Assembly (NCBI GenBank): GCA_958510825.1 | Contig: OY294046.1 | Location: 47,349,794 to 47,413,793 of the forward strand | Direction of reading: 5' to 3' | DNA length: 64,000 nt | Source of the DNA: Brachypterus glaber | Taxonomy: Eukaryota; Arthropoda; Insecta; Coleoptera; Kateretidae | Shown: positions 22,881-34,276 of the stretch, one piece after another | How the letters are laid out: the number at the start of each line of letters is the position of its first letter | How positions within the stretch are numbered: the stretch's first letter is position 1 | Notes under the pieces: generated by a model | The model's database searches: none | The model's input: the letters and a program-made list of their open reading frames with translations, nothing else | Told to the model about the DNA's origin: nothing | Position numbers and translations under genes: made by a program

Positions 22881-23966
22881 TAAAATTAATTTATTATTAA
22901 TTTTTGACAAAAAAAAATGACGTTTGAGTTCAGTTTCTTTCCAATCAGCGTCGACTATTTTACTTTTCCACTAGTAAGAAAAATTTAACTTTTCGCACAG
23001 ATATATCATACAAAAAGTGTCGTTTTTAGATAAAATCAAATAAAATAGTATATTATAAAATACTAGTTTCATAAGTTGCAATATTAATGCACGCGCCAGA
23101 TCAAAAAAAAAGAAACGATTCTCAAGCTGGGAGGTTTTTAATTAAAGTGCTTCAAGAAATCTTATTAAATGAGTATTTTATACAATATCTTTTATTTCTG
23201 CCTCGGTTTCTGCTCAATTTTTTTCTAAAAAGTGAATAAATTAACTTAAATTTCGCAAAAAAAAAGTGATATGTATATTACGAAACTCAATTTGAGTGTC
23301 ATAATGTAATCATTACGATACAAAAGTAGAAAAACATTATTTTAAACGCGGTAATGCACCTCATAATATAGCTTGATATCCAGCAAAGCTCGAGCAACGC
23401 ATACTGCTCGTTATTTACAAGAGAAACAAGCTTTAGTCTGGAAGCTGCAGGCAAATTTCCACAATTCTCAATTCTAATTCCGACTGATATATATTTTTAT
23501 TAAATCTACTTAGCGTACGTAATCGTAACGTTATTAAATCTGTCTAGGGTTGCCAAAAATCTACTTTTCAAAAACGATTCTACATGTAAGATACAAACAT
23601 CTGAGATATCAAAGTTGCAAAAGCTTGCACGCACTGGCATGACTGGATTTTTAATTAATAGATTAAAAAAAATTATATATAGGTATAGTGGAATAAACGG
23701 TAGAAGTAAGAACTCCAGTCGTTGTAATTAAATAAAATTTTGACTAACTGGAGTCATAAACACAGGAGAAACTTAAGATTTTTAATGAAAAATCTGATAT
23801 TAATCAGAAAACATAAAAGTAAAGTGAATTTTAAGAAAATATATTTTAGCAGCTCAAAAGGTTTTGGCTGATATAGCAAAAAAAATATTTAAAGGCTTTT
23901 TTTATAACTCCGTGCAAGTCTATATCAAAATTATATTCTAGCTTGTCAACGCTTATTTACACAAGT
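22881..23966. other. Stretch without a gene
   Basis: AT-rich. No supportable frame, RNA gene or element ends were found. Confidence 0.4.
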
Positions 23967-24918
23967 AAATAGGCAATCATTAATACACCTTCGTGTTGCA
24001 TAATTTAATAAAGTTTGAAAGCCTGTATCTCCAAAGCATATTCTAACAAAAAAAATATTTGTAATATTTTTTATAGGGCTTAAAAATAACTTTTATTCGC
24101 AACTGTATATGTAATACATACATTACATGTATTAATAACGTTTGGGAAGTACGTGATTTCTTGACCACTGTCTTCCACGCATTGACCATGTAATGAAAAA
24201 TAGAGACCAGTAAACCAATTATTACTGGTTAGAAATTTAAATTATTAATTTCCGCTAGATGGCGCCACCGATTAAAATATCAGTATTAATGCTTAAAGCA
24301 AGATGGCCGAACTGCTTTTGTCATGATAAACACGAATATAATCTAATACTTTCGTTTAAAAAAATTAAATGTACAGTTTTAGTCAATGTTTTTTACTTTT
24401 GAGAATGAGAAGGATAATTAATGTTATAAACGGTGCGTTGTGAGCTACCAACAATTTTTTTTATGCAAGTTTATTTGGGTTACGCGCATGTGGTACTTCC
24501 GTTTCATATTATTGTGCTTTTCTTGTGAAAGATTAAAAAAAAATGTTTAATTTAAGTGCAAATTAGCTCTCCGAAAGATGATAAGAAACAATATACAAAA
24601 AATCGCTTGTCGATATCTTTTCTAGAAATGGAGGTATTTGAGATTTTAAGCTTTCACGGCCATTAAGATATAAAGAAATTTCACTTTCGGGTTTAGACCG
24701 TGTTAATGGATTTTCACTTTCCGAAGTTTCGTCTCTAGTAGTAAGAGACGAAACGTCGGAAAGTGAAAATCCATTAACACGGTCTAAACCCGAAAGTGAA
24801 AGTTCTTTATATGGAGGTATTTGGTTTACAGAAAGACAAAAGACTTAGGAAGGTCTGATTGACGACAAGTCGATGATTTCAATATATCGACGCTCTTAGT
24901 AGTACATTGCCGATGTAA
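23967..24918 (+). repeat. Dispersed repeat S, copy 2, interrupted by a foldback
   Basis: It starts AATAGGCAATCATTAATACA and ends with GACGCTCTTAGTAGTACATT followed by GCCGATGTAA, as copy 1 does at 17651. It contains ATAAGAAACAATATACAAAA in the same relative position. A foldback at 24641-24810 has been inserted, duplicating ATGGAGGTATTTG. Confidence 0.65.
24641..24810. mobile_element. Foldback inserted in repeat S, 13-bp target duplication
   Basis: ATGGAGGTATTTG occurs at 24628-24640 and 24811-24823. Within the insert, 24672-24808 is an almost perfect palindrome. Its arms run AAAGAAATTTCACTTTCGGG to GTTTCGTCTCT, the loop is AGTAGTA, then AGAGACGAAACGTCGG back to GAAAGTTCTTT. The first ~31 bases of the insert lie outside the palindrome. 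The combination shows a real transposition event rather than in-place palindrome formation. Confidence 0.8.
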
Positions 24919-25554
24919 AAATCGTAAAAGCAATCGAATGAACCCATGACTTTATTTGGCGAACAGGTATTTGGTTCTGGCAACCCTAAATCTACCGAAG
25001 ATTCATAAAACGATCCAGTTTAATATCGTGTCTAACGTCGTTGCCAAGTCTTGAGTCGTAATCGTTGGCATTAAACATAACAAAGTGGAACAGTCACGTT
25101 TAAACTTGTAAGTTAACGAAAAACCCCCCAAATTCCTTCATTCCTCCCGCTTAAAAATACACAACTAATTAGTCTTATAAGCCTACGAAGTTGTGTTGTC
25201 TGGCTTTGGTACAAAACATACATAAACAGAACAATGTCACCCAACAAGGATAACAAATCAACAGAATTAAATAACGTTACGTCGTTGACAGAATACAAAG
25301 GATTGTATTAGATTTTGGACTAAACATGAAAAATAATAATAATATTTTGCACACCTATGGTTATATAAAAAATACTCACTTTCCCAAAGTTTTAGCTCTT
25401 AAAATGACCCGAAACATACACTTTTTGAGTGTTTTAACTGCGAATTCTTACGTAGGGAAATACAAGGTATGGCCACAGTGTAAGTAAGAGAGTGAGAGAA
25501 TAACCCTTAATGATCAATGTAAAAATCGCCTTAATAATTTATGTTTATTTTTAA
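24919..25554. other. Stretch without a supportable gene
   Basis: One minus-strand frame of 61 codons at 25113-25298 has no recognisable motif. On the plus strand an ATG at 25232 opens a 26-codon frame; this could be an exon but nothing supports it. Confidence 0.35.
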
Positions 25555-25794
25555 CCTCGTACTATTCTACTTAATTAAGCATCCCCTAAGTCCAGGACTT
25601 GTGTGGGCTAGTAGTAGAGGGAACCACCGGCTTTAATTGACTTTGGAACCAACATATCTAGGGAGTACGCCTTCGCCAAATTTTAATTATTAATTAACTG
25701 AAAAAGGCAATCGGCGCCAGTGAGGTTTGAACTTACGATCATTAGCTCAGTGTCAATGCTATATCGATGCCTTAGACCGCTGAGATAATCTCCC
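25555..25794 (-). mobile_element. tRNA-derived SINE
   Basis: Read on the minus strand, 25794-25712 resembles a type II (Leu/Ser-like) tRNA. It has an A-box-like ATCTCAGCGGTCTAAGGC, a long variable region, and a B box in AAGTTCAAACCTCACT, closing with GGCGCC. The cloverleaf is imperfect, so it is not a functional tRNA. About 150 further bases follow downstream on the minus strand (ATTTGGCGAAGGCGTACTCC and on), which is the expected tRNA-unrelated body. Such elements are copied by LINE reverse transcriptases. The 3' boundary and any target duplication are not clear. Confidence 0.6.
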
Positions 25795-26997
25795 ATTAAT
25801 TAATTGCTTGCTTTTGATATGTTGCGTCAATATAATGGGTTTTGACAAATTTTTATTTATTTTTCCAATAATCCAATAATTAATAAATAAAACCTAGAAA
25901 TCAGTTTTTTATGTTTTTTTTTTATTATTTTGAATTTTTCTAAACAAATATATTTTTGTCATTTACTTTAAAATTTCGTATTAAAACGATATATAGTCGT
26001 GCCATTTTAAGAATGCTAAAGGTAAGAATTATCACTGACAAAGTTAACATTATCTGTCTCTTTTATTATTACGGCGTATCACGAAGAAAACGCTAAAACG
26101 TTGGTTGAAGTAATATACACCGCACGTCCATAGGAAATTGCGCTCACTCTAAAGGAATTCAACAAGAATATCAGCGAACGGCGCGTCATAACTTAAAATA
26201 TGTACAGTCAACATCTCATATGCGCCGTGTTTTGTTATTTCATTTATTTTTTCTGTGATTTACAAGTGATTTTATAAATATTAGTATGCCACTGGTCGAA
26301 TCCACACTCCAGCCAGTATAGGGGGGGAGCTAGCTAGGTATTAAGTTAGCAAAGTCTTCCAAACTTAGATTTTACAATGGTCTTTTTCCTTGGATAATTA
26401 TTATTAATTAATTAACTGTTCTACTAAAATAATTGAAGAAAACATTGTATATGTTTACCTTCCCCAAATGCAAACTTAACTAAAAATTTCTCGCCTCATG
26501 CCTTGTTGTATAACTCAGTTCGTGTCTGTTTTTATAATAAATGCGTCTCCAGAGACACAAACCTTAGGTAATATTGCGTGAGATAATAAAATTCTATATT
26601 GTACCCACGTTCCTTCAATGCGTATCCTTGGGATAGGTTAGTTAGGTCGATATTGATCCGTTTGTTTTCCTCGAGCAATTTCCACTCGCGTTTTTTTCCT
26701 TGCTCTTGATGGCATATGGAAAAAATACCCCAAGGAAATACGAATGGTAACTTGTAGGGTTGTTCAGATTAAATACTTTACAAAAGAGGGTAATTTGTGT
26801 TTTACGATACTAAAAGTAATTAGAGAAGGCATTAATGAGGTATTTAGTGTGGTTTATTGGGAATAATATATAACAAGAGTTTTAAATGAACAATTACGCA
26901 CGCATAAAAAAGTAACGCACTATTTCGCGAAGCAACAACGAAAAAAGTCAAATTGAGAAAAACAGACAAAAATTAACATAAAATATGTTAGTAGTTA
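25795..26997. other. Stretch without a supportable gene
   Basis: Base composition is less AT-biased around 26050-26320, but no frame or element end is supportable. The motif AAAACGTTGGTTGAAGTAAT at 26095 resembles the GAAACGT box of the foldback elements, without a partner arm. Confidence 0.35.
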
Positions 26998-27132
26998 TTT
27001 ATAATACAAGGGCGAAAAGTTAAATTTTTCGATTGAGTAGGTTTTTAGAAGCAGAGGGCCGGCCGATGGGGCCGGCCCGAGTGTAATAAATCTACTAAAT
27101 CGAAATTTAACTTTTTGCCCGTGTATTATACA
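26998..27132. repeat. Inverted repeat with a GC-rich tip
   Basis: ACAAGGGCGAAAAGTTAAAT on the left pairs with the right arm TTTAACTTTTTGCCCGTG. The centre is itself palindromic and very GC-rich (GGGCCGGCCGATGGGGCCGG). The strong composition contrast and full stem suggest a small foldback element. Confidence 0.8.
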
Positions 27133-29144
27133 AAAAATGTTATTCCATTGTTACTAATTATAATGAATTATCCAAATATACTTTTAAATTACTAAAAAAA
27201 TTTCTTTTTACTGTCTTTTACTTATCTAGTTATCCATCACAAATTGCTATCCAATCAAATCGCTAAAATAAACAATTGAATCGTTTCTTTTGCGTGCGGT
27301 TTCATTTTCAAATTACAAAAGCTATAGCTTGGTGATTAATTTCTGTTAAAATGTGTCTGTTATGAAAATAATAATACTTTTAAAACCGTTCTATGAATAT
27401 TATAAATATTGAAATTGATTCTACAATTGAAATTTTGTATAGAATCTATAATTTTAGAATCAATCGAATAAAAAAGTTTTTTTTTACCAAAAAAATGGAA
27501 AAAAGTAAATAAATTTTTAGAATCGAAAAAATTCGTAACGGTGACTGGCCAATTTTACACACGCTGTGAGTAATTGGTTGTTTACAAAACTAAACGGGGT
27601 GCAGAAATAGGCATTTACAAAGATGGTCATAGGAAAAAAATCATTAAAATACACAGAATAACGTTGCTTTACGTTATATCGTGTTTTTGTTAGTGTATAT
27701 GTAATGTCTTAAGAAATTCAGATGTCTCGTCTTGTATTTTATCGATTTTGAAAAAAAATTAAGACAGGGGTATAATTTAAAAATTCAAGACAACTTCGTG
27801 ATTGTCGAGACTCTTGATTAAGAATCGATATTTCTCGCCTTGATAAAATTTTTGTACTTTCCGTACACCTACCACTTAAAAGATTTAAGTAAGTTCTCTA
27901 TACACAAGTTAAGAAAATATTCATTGTCAATAATAAAAATTTGTCTGGCCTACTGTGAGGAAGTTTCGACTCATCATACTAAGGTATATAAATCAAGATT
28001 CTCTAGAGACGAAACAAAAAGTTAATAGTGAAGTCTCCAGCTAGACGAGACAAGTTAATCGTCAAGAAATGGTCAAGACAAGATCAGCCTATTTCTTGTA
28101 CAGAAAAAATCGAGGCTCGACAATCTCATACCAAAAAAAAGTGTTATTGCATGCCTGTGTAGTTTTCCAAATTCGCGAAAATAATTATTTTTTTATCCCT
28201 TCTATACTTAAATTTAAAACTTCAGACTGTAAAACGAGTGCTTTAAAATAAGAGCAACTTGTTATTTTAATTTCGAAAACGAATTAAAGGGAGTTAAGTA
28301 CGCCATTAGTGAAATTGCGAAATAAAAAAAAAACTGAAAATCTCAATATTAATTATAATTGAAAGAACCCTTTAGTAAAATTGGAAACTGTCCTATTAGA
28401 TTATTTTTGTGTTTTTTTTAAGCTTACTTTAGGGATAGACTTTTTTTTATAAATGTGATGTTATTGATATAATATGGATCATTGTTGTTTTAAAAAGTTA
28501 ATATAAACATGTCTAAAAATGCTTAGTTTTTAAGATATATAAGGAATATATAAAATTAAAAAAATTAAAAAAAAGTCCCTTAATTAAACTGTTAAAAAAA
28601 TAGATACTATGTCATAGAATGATATATTTTGAGTTTTCTGCGAGGAACGAATGAAAAAAATATTTACGCGAATCTCAGAAATGAAAGGGTTCTATACAAG
28701 TATCAATTGTAAGAGGTATGAGGAAAAAACCGAGGTCCATTAAATGCTTTTTTTTATTTTGCGACTCTTATAAGCTCATAATCACACGCATTTTGCGTGT
28801 TCTTATAGGCCCATAAGAGGTCTGTACTTTTTGTTCTTTTGGGTTGGCAACAGACCTGGCCTATCGCTTGACGTTTTCCTCGCAAATGTCAATGTCGCTT
28901 TAAAGTTGAATTTTCTAAAAAATTTTATGTTTAGGTTATTTTTACCATGTTAAAATTGTGGCTTGGTTAATTGCAGTAAAAAAGAGAAGAGATGACTATA
29001 AAATATCATTTGTTCTTAGAATTTTAAACATGGTGTAAACTGTAATGCCAATCCAAAACAAAAATCCCTAAATCAGTCATCAATTTAAATGTAAGTTTTT
29101 TTTTAATTTTAGAGCAAAATACAAAAAATTGTATAAAGCACTCA
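27133..29144. other. 2-kb stretch without a supportable gene
   Basis: Only short frames (60-61 codons at 27840 and 28069) without recognisable motifs. There is a small hairpin CACACGCATTTTGCGTG near 28783. Confidence 0.4.
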
Positions 29145-29245
29145 TTTCATAACACGATTTTAGCGCACTAGTACTTTAGAAAACTCACCGCAAGCGGCTC
29201 GTTTTCTAAACCTGTACTCGTGCGCTAAAAACGTATGTTATGAAA
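29145..29245. repeat. Inverted repeat, ~40-bp arms
   Basis: TTTCATAACACGATTTTAGC pairs with the reverse complement of GCTAAAAACGTATGTTATGAAA. The inner bases GAAAACTCACCGCAAGCGG and CTCGTTTTC close the tip. It is followed by AGTACTTTAATATACTA, a sequence type also seen beside the palindrome at 55932. Confidence 0.75.
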
Positions 29246-29724
29246 CTAGTACTTTAATATACTATTTTTTTCATATACATATAATTGAAACGGTATAAGT
29301 AACTCGTTAAAATCGTTTTAATAATTAATAAAATACGAAGTAAAATTATTACTTGATTTTAACGAGAAAAATTGTACATAATGAGACATGAATAAATATT
29401 CGAAAACCAACCATTTCACGTAGAACCTTTTAAAACTCAAGTAATGTACGAATTTGACGTATATATATACATCAAATATACCCGTATCTGTATATATACA
29501 GATTATTTTATATTTGAACGGGTCTTTATTAAATTTAAATAAATAGTTCTTGATTGGCTGAGATAATTACTTAAATAATGATCCTAATTTAATTAAAAAC
29601 TAAAATAAAAAACTTCTTTTAAACCAGCTTAATTGTTAGGATTGACTTTTTGTTTAATTGAAACTTTTTTCTGTTTAATTTTCATCATTTGGTATAAAGT
29701 CAAACAAGCGAATCGGATCAATAA

Positions 29725-29990
29725 TAATTAAAATCTGTCATGAACAGAAAAGAGCTTAATTTCTAGACTGAAAATGCAGAAGCCCAACCCTTTTTGCCGT
29801 TTTACTGCCTTGACTAACCAGGAATCGAAAGTTCGAAAAAGGACAACCTTAAACGGGGATATGGCATTGTCAAGTTCAGTCGTATCCCGGCACATTACAG
29901 GACTGTCTGTTTTTGCAGGTGATCCTGTAGAACATAATTTTATATTACGCACCAAGTATACGTGTCTACGCCAACCTTGATCTCAGAGCA
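29725..29990. other. Coding-like patch of unknown origin
   Basis: Both strands are open for 68-75 codons and base composition is balanced, unlike the AT-rich surroundings. The minus-strand reading (29955-29728) contains CSTGSPAKTDSPV and LFRTFDSWLVKAV; the plus strand (from 29774) contains ALTNQESKVRKR. I do not recognise either. It could be a fragment of a mobile element, a captured gene piece or an old exon. No splice sites were identified with confidence. Confidence 0.25.
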
Positions 29991-30651
29991 TTGGGAGTGC
30001 ATTCAGTGCCCTGGGAGTGCATTAAAATAGGTTTGCGTCGACGTGTATATACTACAACTCAACATCTAAACCGCAAAAATTAATTTTCAATTTGACTTTA
30101 TTCATTCTCTGCTATGTAATCAGCTGAATCAGTTGATTGTCACTTAGTACTAGGTTGTAGAAAATAGTATATTTCTAACCTAATAAGAAAATGAAATATT
30201 TCCAGCTACTTGGCCGAGGCGCCGCCTGGGACGAATTAGCATTTCGAGAGTTGGAAATGTCATTTTATTCATATAAAACAAAATATTACGAAAATAATTA
30301 AATTAATTCAAATGTTTTCTTATGTGGCCCAAAGGAATATCTGCGCTGGATGAGTCCAGCACAGAAGTAAATTCACTATAATATCTGATATGTTGGCTAG
30401 CTTTGTCATAAAAAAAGTTAACAACCAATACCCTGTCATAGTGATCCTAAAATAAGTTAAAAACAAAAGTATCACCGCAAAAATAGCAGATGTTCCTATT
30501 AGAGTACTAAAATTATATATCTATTTTTGGAAACAGCACTCTTAAAAAAAGTCAATTTTAGTTTGATTTTAGTCTGTATACCAGTTTATATGCTAGAAAC
30601 TACAAAAATAAAAAGATGGGGTATATCATTTTTGATTTAAGTCTATTTTAG

Positions 30652-30768
30652 AAGCAGTTGGTGTCAGACAGTTTGAAACAGTTTAATGCGATTTACGTAA
30701 ACTTAACAAAAGTCTTCGATACAGTACCTACCAATAGGTACAAGGCTCTTGCTCCTTATCAAAAATAA
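30652..30768 (+). pseudogene. Non-LTR reverse transcriptase fragment, motif A region
   Basis: A 39-codon open stretch between stops contains NAIYVNLTKVFDTVP. This matches the motif A consensus of LINE reverse transcriptases (a hydrophobic stretch, D-L/F-S-K-A-F-D-T-V). The catalytic first Asp is Asn here, so it would be inactive even without the stops. It differs from the Jockey-type element of this window, which has LLDIAKAFDKVWH, so it comes from another lineage. No other RT motif could be linked to it nearby. Confidence 0.6.
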
Positions 30769-31877
30769 TAAGTCTGTGAAGTACTTAAACTTTAGTAGAT
30801 AACAGGCCCATAGTCAAACGGGTATAAGCCCTTCTGGAGAAAATAAAATTATATTTGTATTAAATACGATAAATTTCCAGATTTACTTTTATTATCCCCT
30901 CCTATAATCTCGTGACCCCCTAGACTTATTTTGTCTACAAGCCTGGTAAATACTACATTCTGTAGAATCACCACCGATATTATCAATGTCACATCTCTGT
31001 CTCTTCTCGAACGAGAGGATGCTTCAAGCAATACTCCCTAAAAGTCTTGTTTTGTACCTGCTTTATTTAATAAAGACACAATCTAATATTGCGGAGACAT
31101 TCTAAATATAACGAAGATGTATCTATATTGTCTACCCCTCAAATAATACACCTATTCATATACACACTTAAATTCATTAGCTAAATACATAGTTCCATTG
31201 TTTCTCGAAGGTATTAATAATATTTAATATAGCAGGCTTACTTTGTTTTTGCAATTAAAATTTAATTTTGGGGTATTTATATACCTAATATATATTATGT
31301 TAAATTAATTTTATATAACTTATATTCAAAACACACTAGGTCTATAATATATTAACATGCCATAATAATTATATTTATTATAATATTTTATGGTATAATT
31401 CAAAAACCAAATAACATTTATTTTATGTTAAATTCTGTTCTCCTGTGAACATTATCATAAATTATATTGTATACATTGGATATAATTTGGATATAATGAC
31501 TCTGTTTCATTTAGCACACTCGCATAAACATGCATTAACCTTTAATCTATTCAAAATTCAAAAATATGTTTAATACTAATTATAGATCAAGCAATTCGCA
31601 GCTTCCACAGAAAAATACAGTATGTGGAAAAATATTTTGGTGGGTAGGTAATAAAAAAATTAAATATTAAATATTTTTAGTCGTCTGAGTTGCAAGTTCA
31701 CAAGGTGTCGTAACTCATTTACTTACGTTAAGTAGTATTTATATATGCAATTCTATACTAAATAAATCAGTATTAAATACTGCTAGATTCAAATAGAAAT
31801 AGTTAGTTTGGGCACCACTTTAGTACTCCCAAGTTATAAGTTCTATTCTGAGTGCAAATGTTTACGTGTCTCTTTCA
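30769..31877. other. Stretch without a supportable gene
   Basis: AT-rich. A minus-strand 60-codon frame at 30849-31031 has no recognisable motif, although it lies next to the RT fragment and may be part of the same decayed element. Confidence 0.35.
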
Positions 31878-32003
31878 CTTAGAGCACTAGGTAGGTTTGT
31901 TGTGGTAGGTGCACCTAGGTGGGTAGTTTGAGGGGTTCCGTAGTAGTGTAGCAGTGTGTAAGCTACCCACCTATCCTAACAAACCCGTCTATCCAGTGCT
32001 CTA
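31878..32003. repeat. Inverted repeat, ~45-bp arms
   Basis: AGAGCACTAGGTAGGTTTGT .. CCTAGGTGGGTAG pairs with CTACCCACCTATCCTAAC .. CCAGTGCTCT. The arms are imperfect and the spacer is about 35 bases. It is GC-richer than the flanks. Confidence 0.75.
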
Positions 32004-32557
32004 CTTTAGTAGTAGTAGTAATTCGTGAGGATAGTATTTAGATCCAAAAAAGTTTTAAATGCCATAAACTTAGTTTATTTGTTTAAGCCAGTAGATTTAT
32101 GACCTCCCAGGCCAGCTTTGACTTAAAGTAGCCAGCCCGGTCACCTGATTCAACTCGTTATTTTTATTTTATATTTACTATGTTTTTCGGAGGTTCAACC
32201 TAACGCGGTCGTTCACTCGTCGTGCTTTTACATAATGTTTACAATAGTCGTCAATATTTATTTTGTGTGCAAATAAAGCCGCACGGCAAATAGAAATTAA
32301 TGCAACTTTAAAGTGTTTTGCACATTTTATTTAGCACTTTAATAATCAATTAAATTGTTTGCTTAGAAATTAAAGTATTGAATAATCCACGCGTTTTGTT
32401 CACTTTGGAAAAAAAATCGCATTTGTATAAATATTGTGTGGCAAAGAAAACAATTTTTATTTACTTAGGCAGCTGCACTGAAAAAAGAGGTCCTTAGGAG
32501 GCAAAACCCTTTACAAAAAAATGGTTGTTTCCTTAAATTTTCGCTTTATATGATATA

Positions 32558-33377
32558 TACACGGTGTTTTCAGTCGTATGGTATTAAATAAAGGGGATGA
32601 TTTTAAATCACAAAACATTCAAAACCAATAAAAGAAAATATGTGCCTTAAGGAACTACAGCCTTTCGGAGATGGACAAAAATCGCACTAATAAAATTTTT
32701 ACGTAACTCAAAATTTGGCCATTTTTGAGCCCCACCTCCCCCCCATGTAACGCGCCTTAACATTTTCAAGACCCCCCACCCCCTCCCATTTGTTACGTAA
32801 CATTTTTTTTACAAAAAGTAAAGAAATTAAGGGGTCCTTCTACCTTGGAAATTATAAAAAAAATATTGACCAGAAAATAGCACTTACAAAATCTAAAGAA
32901 ATTTTATTTGTATTTTTTGAATATAAATAAACATACCTACAAAATTAGATAGAAATACCTCTTAAAAGGAAATTTTGCTTTAAGGTTTAAACCGGTTTTT
33001 AACCGGTTTGGACTTTTTTTAGCTTCCGTGTTTTAACCAAAAACCAGTCTGAGGTAATTTCCGAAACCGGTTAACCGAAAACCGCTTATTGCCTATGGGT
33101 TTCCATCTCTATTTTTTTTTTGTTTAGAGGATTTAGTGAACGCCGTGTGCAATAAAATTTGCAACGAATCCGTATCTTAGTCCTAGATCATTGTTAAAAA
33201 CGTGATCCAATAAACATTTTAAAAGTTTATAATTTTTTAAGTATTACGTAACATTTTTACTGGCACCACCCCGTAACTCTCTTAGGGTTTTTTTTTCCGG
33301 ATCTATGCTCATATACTAGTTTTGTGATGTAGAATCATTCCCTTTATTTAATGCCAAAAGTCTACAAAAACCGTGTA
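32558..33377. mobile_element. TA-flanked TIR element, CACGGTG family
   Basis: The element 32560-33375 begins CACGGTGTTTTCAGTCGTAT and ends with TCTACAAAAACCGTG. Its arms share GGTATTAAATAAAGGGGATG and the complement of CATTCCCTTTATTTAATGCC. TA lies on each side. The interior is mosaic: it has C-runs beside GTAACGCGCC and TTACGTAACA stretches like the 11688 element, and a TTAAGGGGTCCTTCTACC end like the 5938 element. That suggests older insertions were captured. No transposase frame. Confidence 0.75.
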
Positions 33378-34183
33378 TTAATTCACCATTCGTTTAAGTA
33401 AATGCCGTATTCATTTGGTTCAAAGAATAAAATTTTTTTAGGGTGCTGTTTATTAACAAAGATAAGTAATACATAATTTGTTCCTTTTCTGTAGCCAATA
33501 ATTTTAGCAAGTGTCACGTAGTATCACTTTTTTCGGAAAAGCGGATATTTATTCAATAAAAATTGTAATAATTTGTCAATTAGGGAGCTGAAAAACAGAT
33601 AAAATACGTACTGTTTCTAATGGGAAAAAAGTAACAAAAAAAGCATTTCGTTTGGACCGTCATAATTCCTAAGCGAACGGCTTTCAGTGGGCAATTTAGA
33701 GAAAACATTAAAGCCGACTCTCCCTGAAAACAATAATAAAATGTGCAAAAACAGTGGAATAAACGAGCGCCGACCTTCGCAAGGCCTCCTGGATGAGACA
33801 GGGTATGATTTACTAAGTGCGTCGATACCAAAAATGTTCCTCCGCTACCCTGATACTATGTCTGGCTCGTACTTCAACGATGACAAAAAATGAGACCGCT
33901 ACAGGTCAAAAATTCATGGGCGAAAACCATTTTTTCTATCTGGGACTCCTTATTGGGATGGATTAAACCAACAAAAAAAAATATTTAAAAATTATTGGAA
34001 CAATATTCTGTACTAAAATGCTTGTATATGACTTTATATTATTTACCTTTATTTGCTTAATAATAATAATTCATAAGAATGCATTTGTTTATAATCTTCA
34101 TTCAAAAAAATAATACCACGGTGACATCACAGCTTGTAATTCAATTTCTTAAGACTTAATAAATTTTTTATATGGACATTTTT
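33378..34183. other. Stretch with one coding-like patch
   Basis: 33580-33900 is less AT-rich and open on both strands for 68-83 codons, with no recognisable motif. A palindrome at 34149-34210 (TTAAGACTTAATAAA .. ATTAATAAGTCTTAA) overlaps the following repeat. Confidence 0.3.
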
Positions 34184-34276
34184 CATATAAAAATATTAAT
34201 AAGTCTTAATAAATAAGGTTCAATCACACTACTATTTGATTTACGCGCTTTAACGTCAGAATGGTATTCTTTCGTT
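34184..34276 (+). repeat. Dispersed repeat V, copy 1
   Basis: AATAAGTCTTAATAAATAAG through TATTTGATTTACGCG and GGTATTCTTTCGTT matches 48161-48261 in the same orientation. Confidence 0.6.

Noticed and set aside
25232..25312. Short ATG frame that could be a first exon
   Set aside because: Only 26 codons, with no clear splice donor or promoter; chance is sufficient.
25712..25794. Functional tRNA-Leu or tRNA-Ser gene
   Set aside because: The acceptor and anticodon stems do not pair properly and an unrelated body follows, so a SINE head is the better reading.
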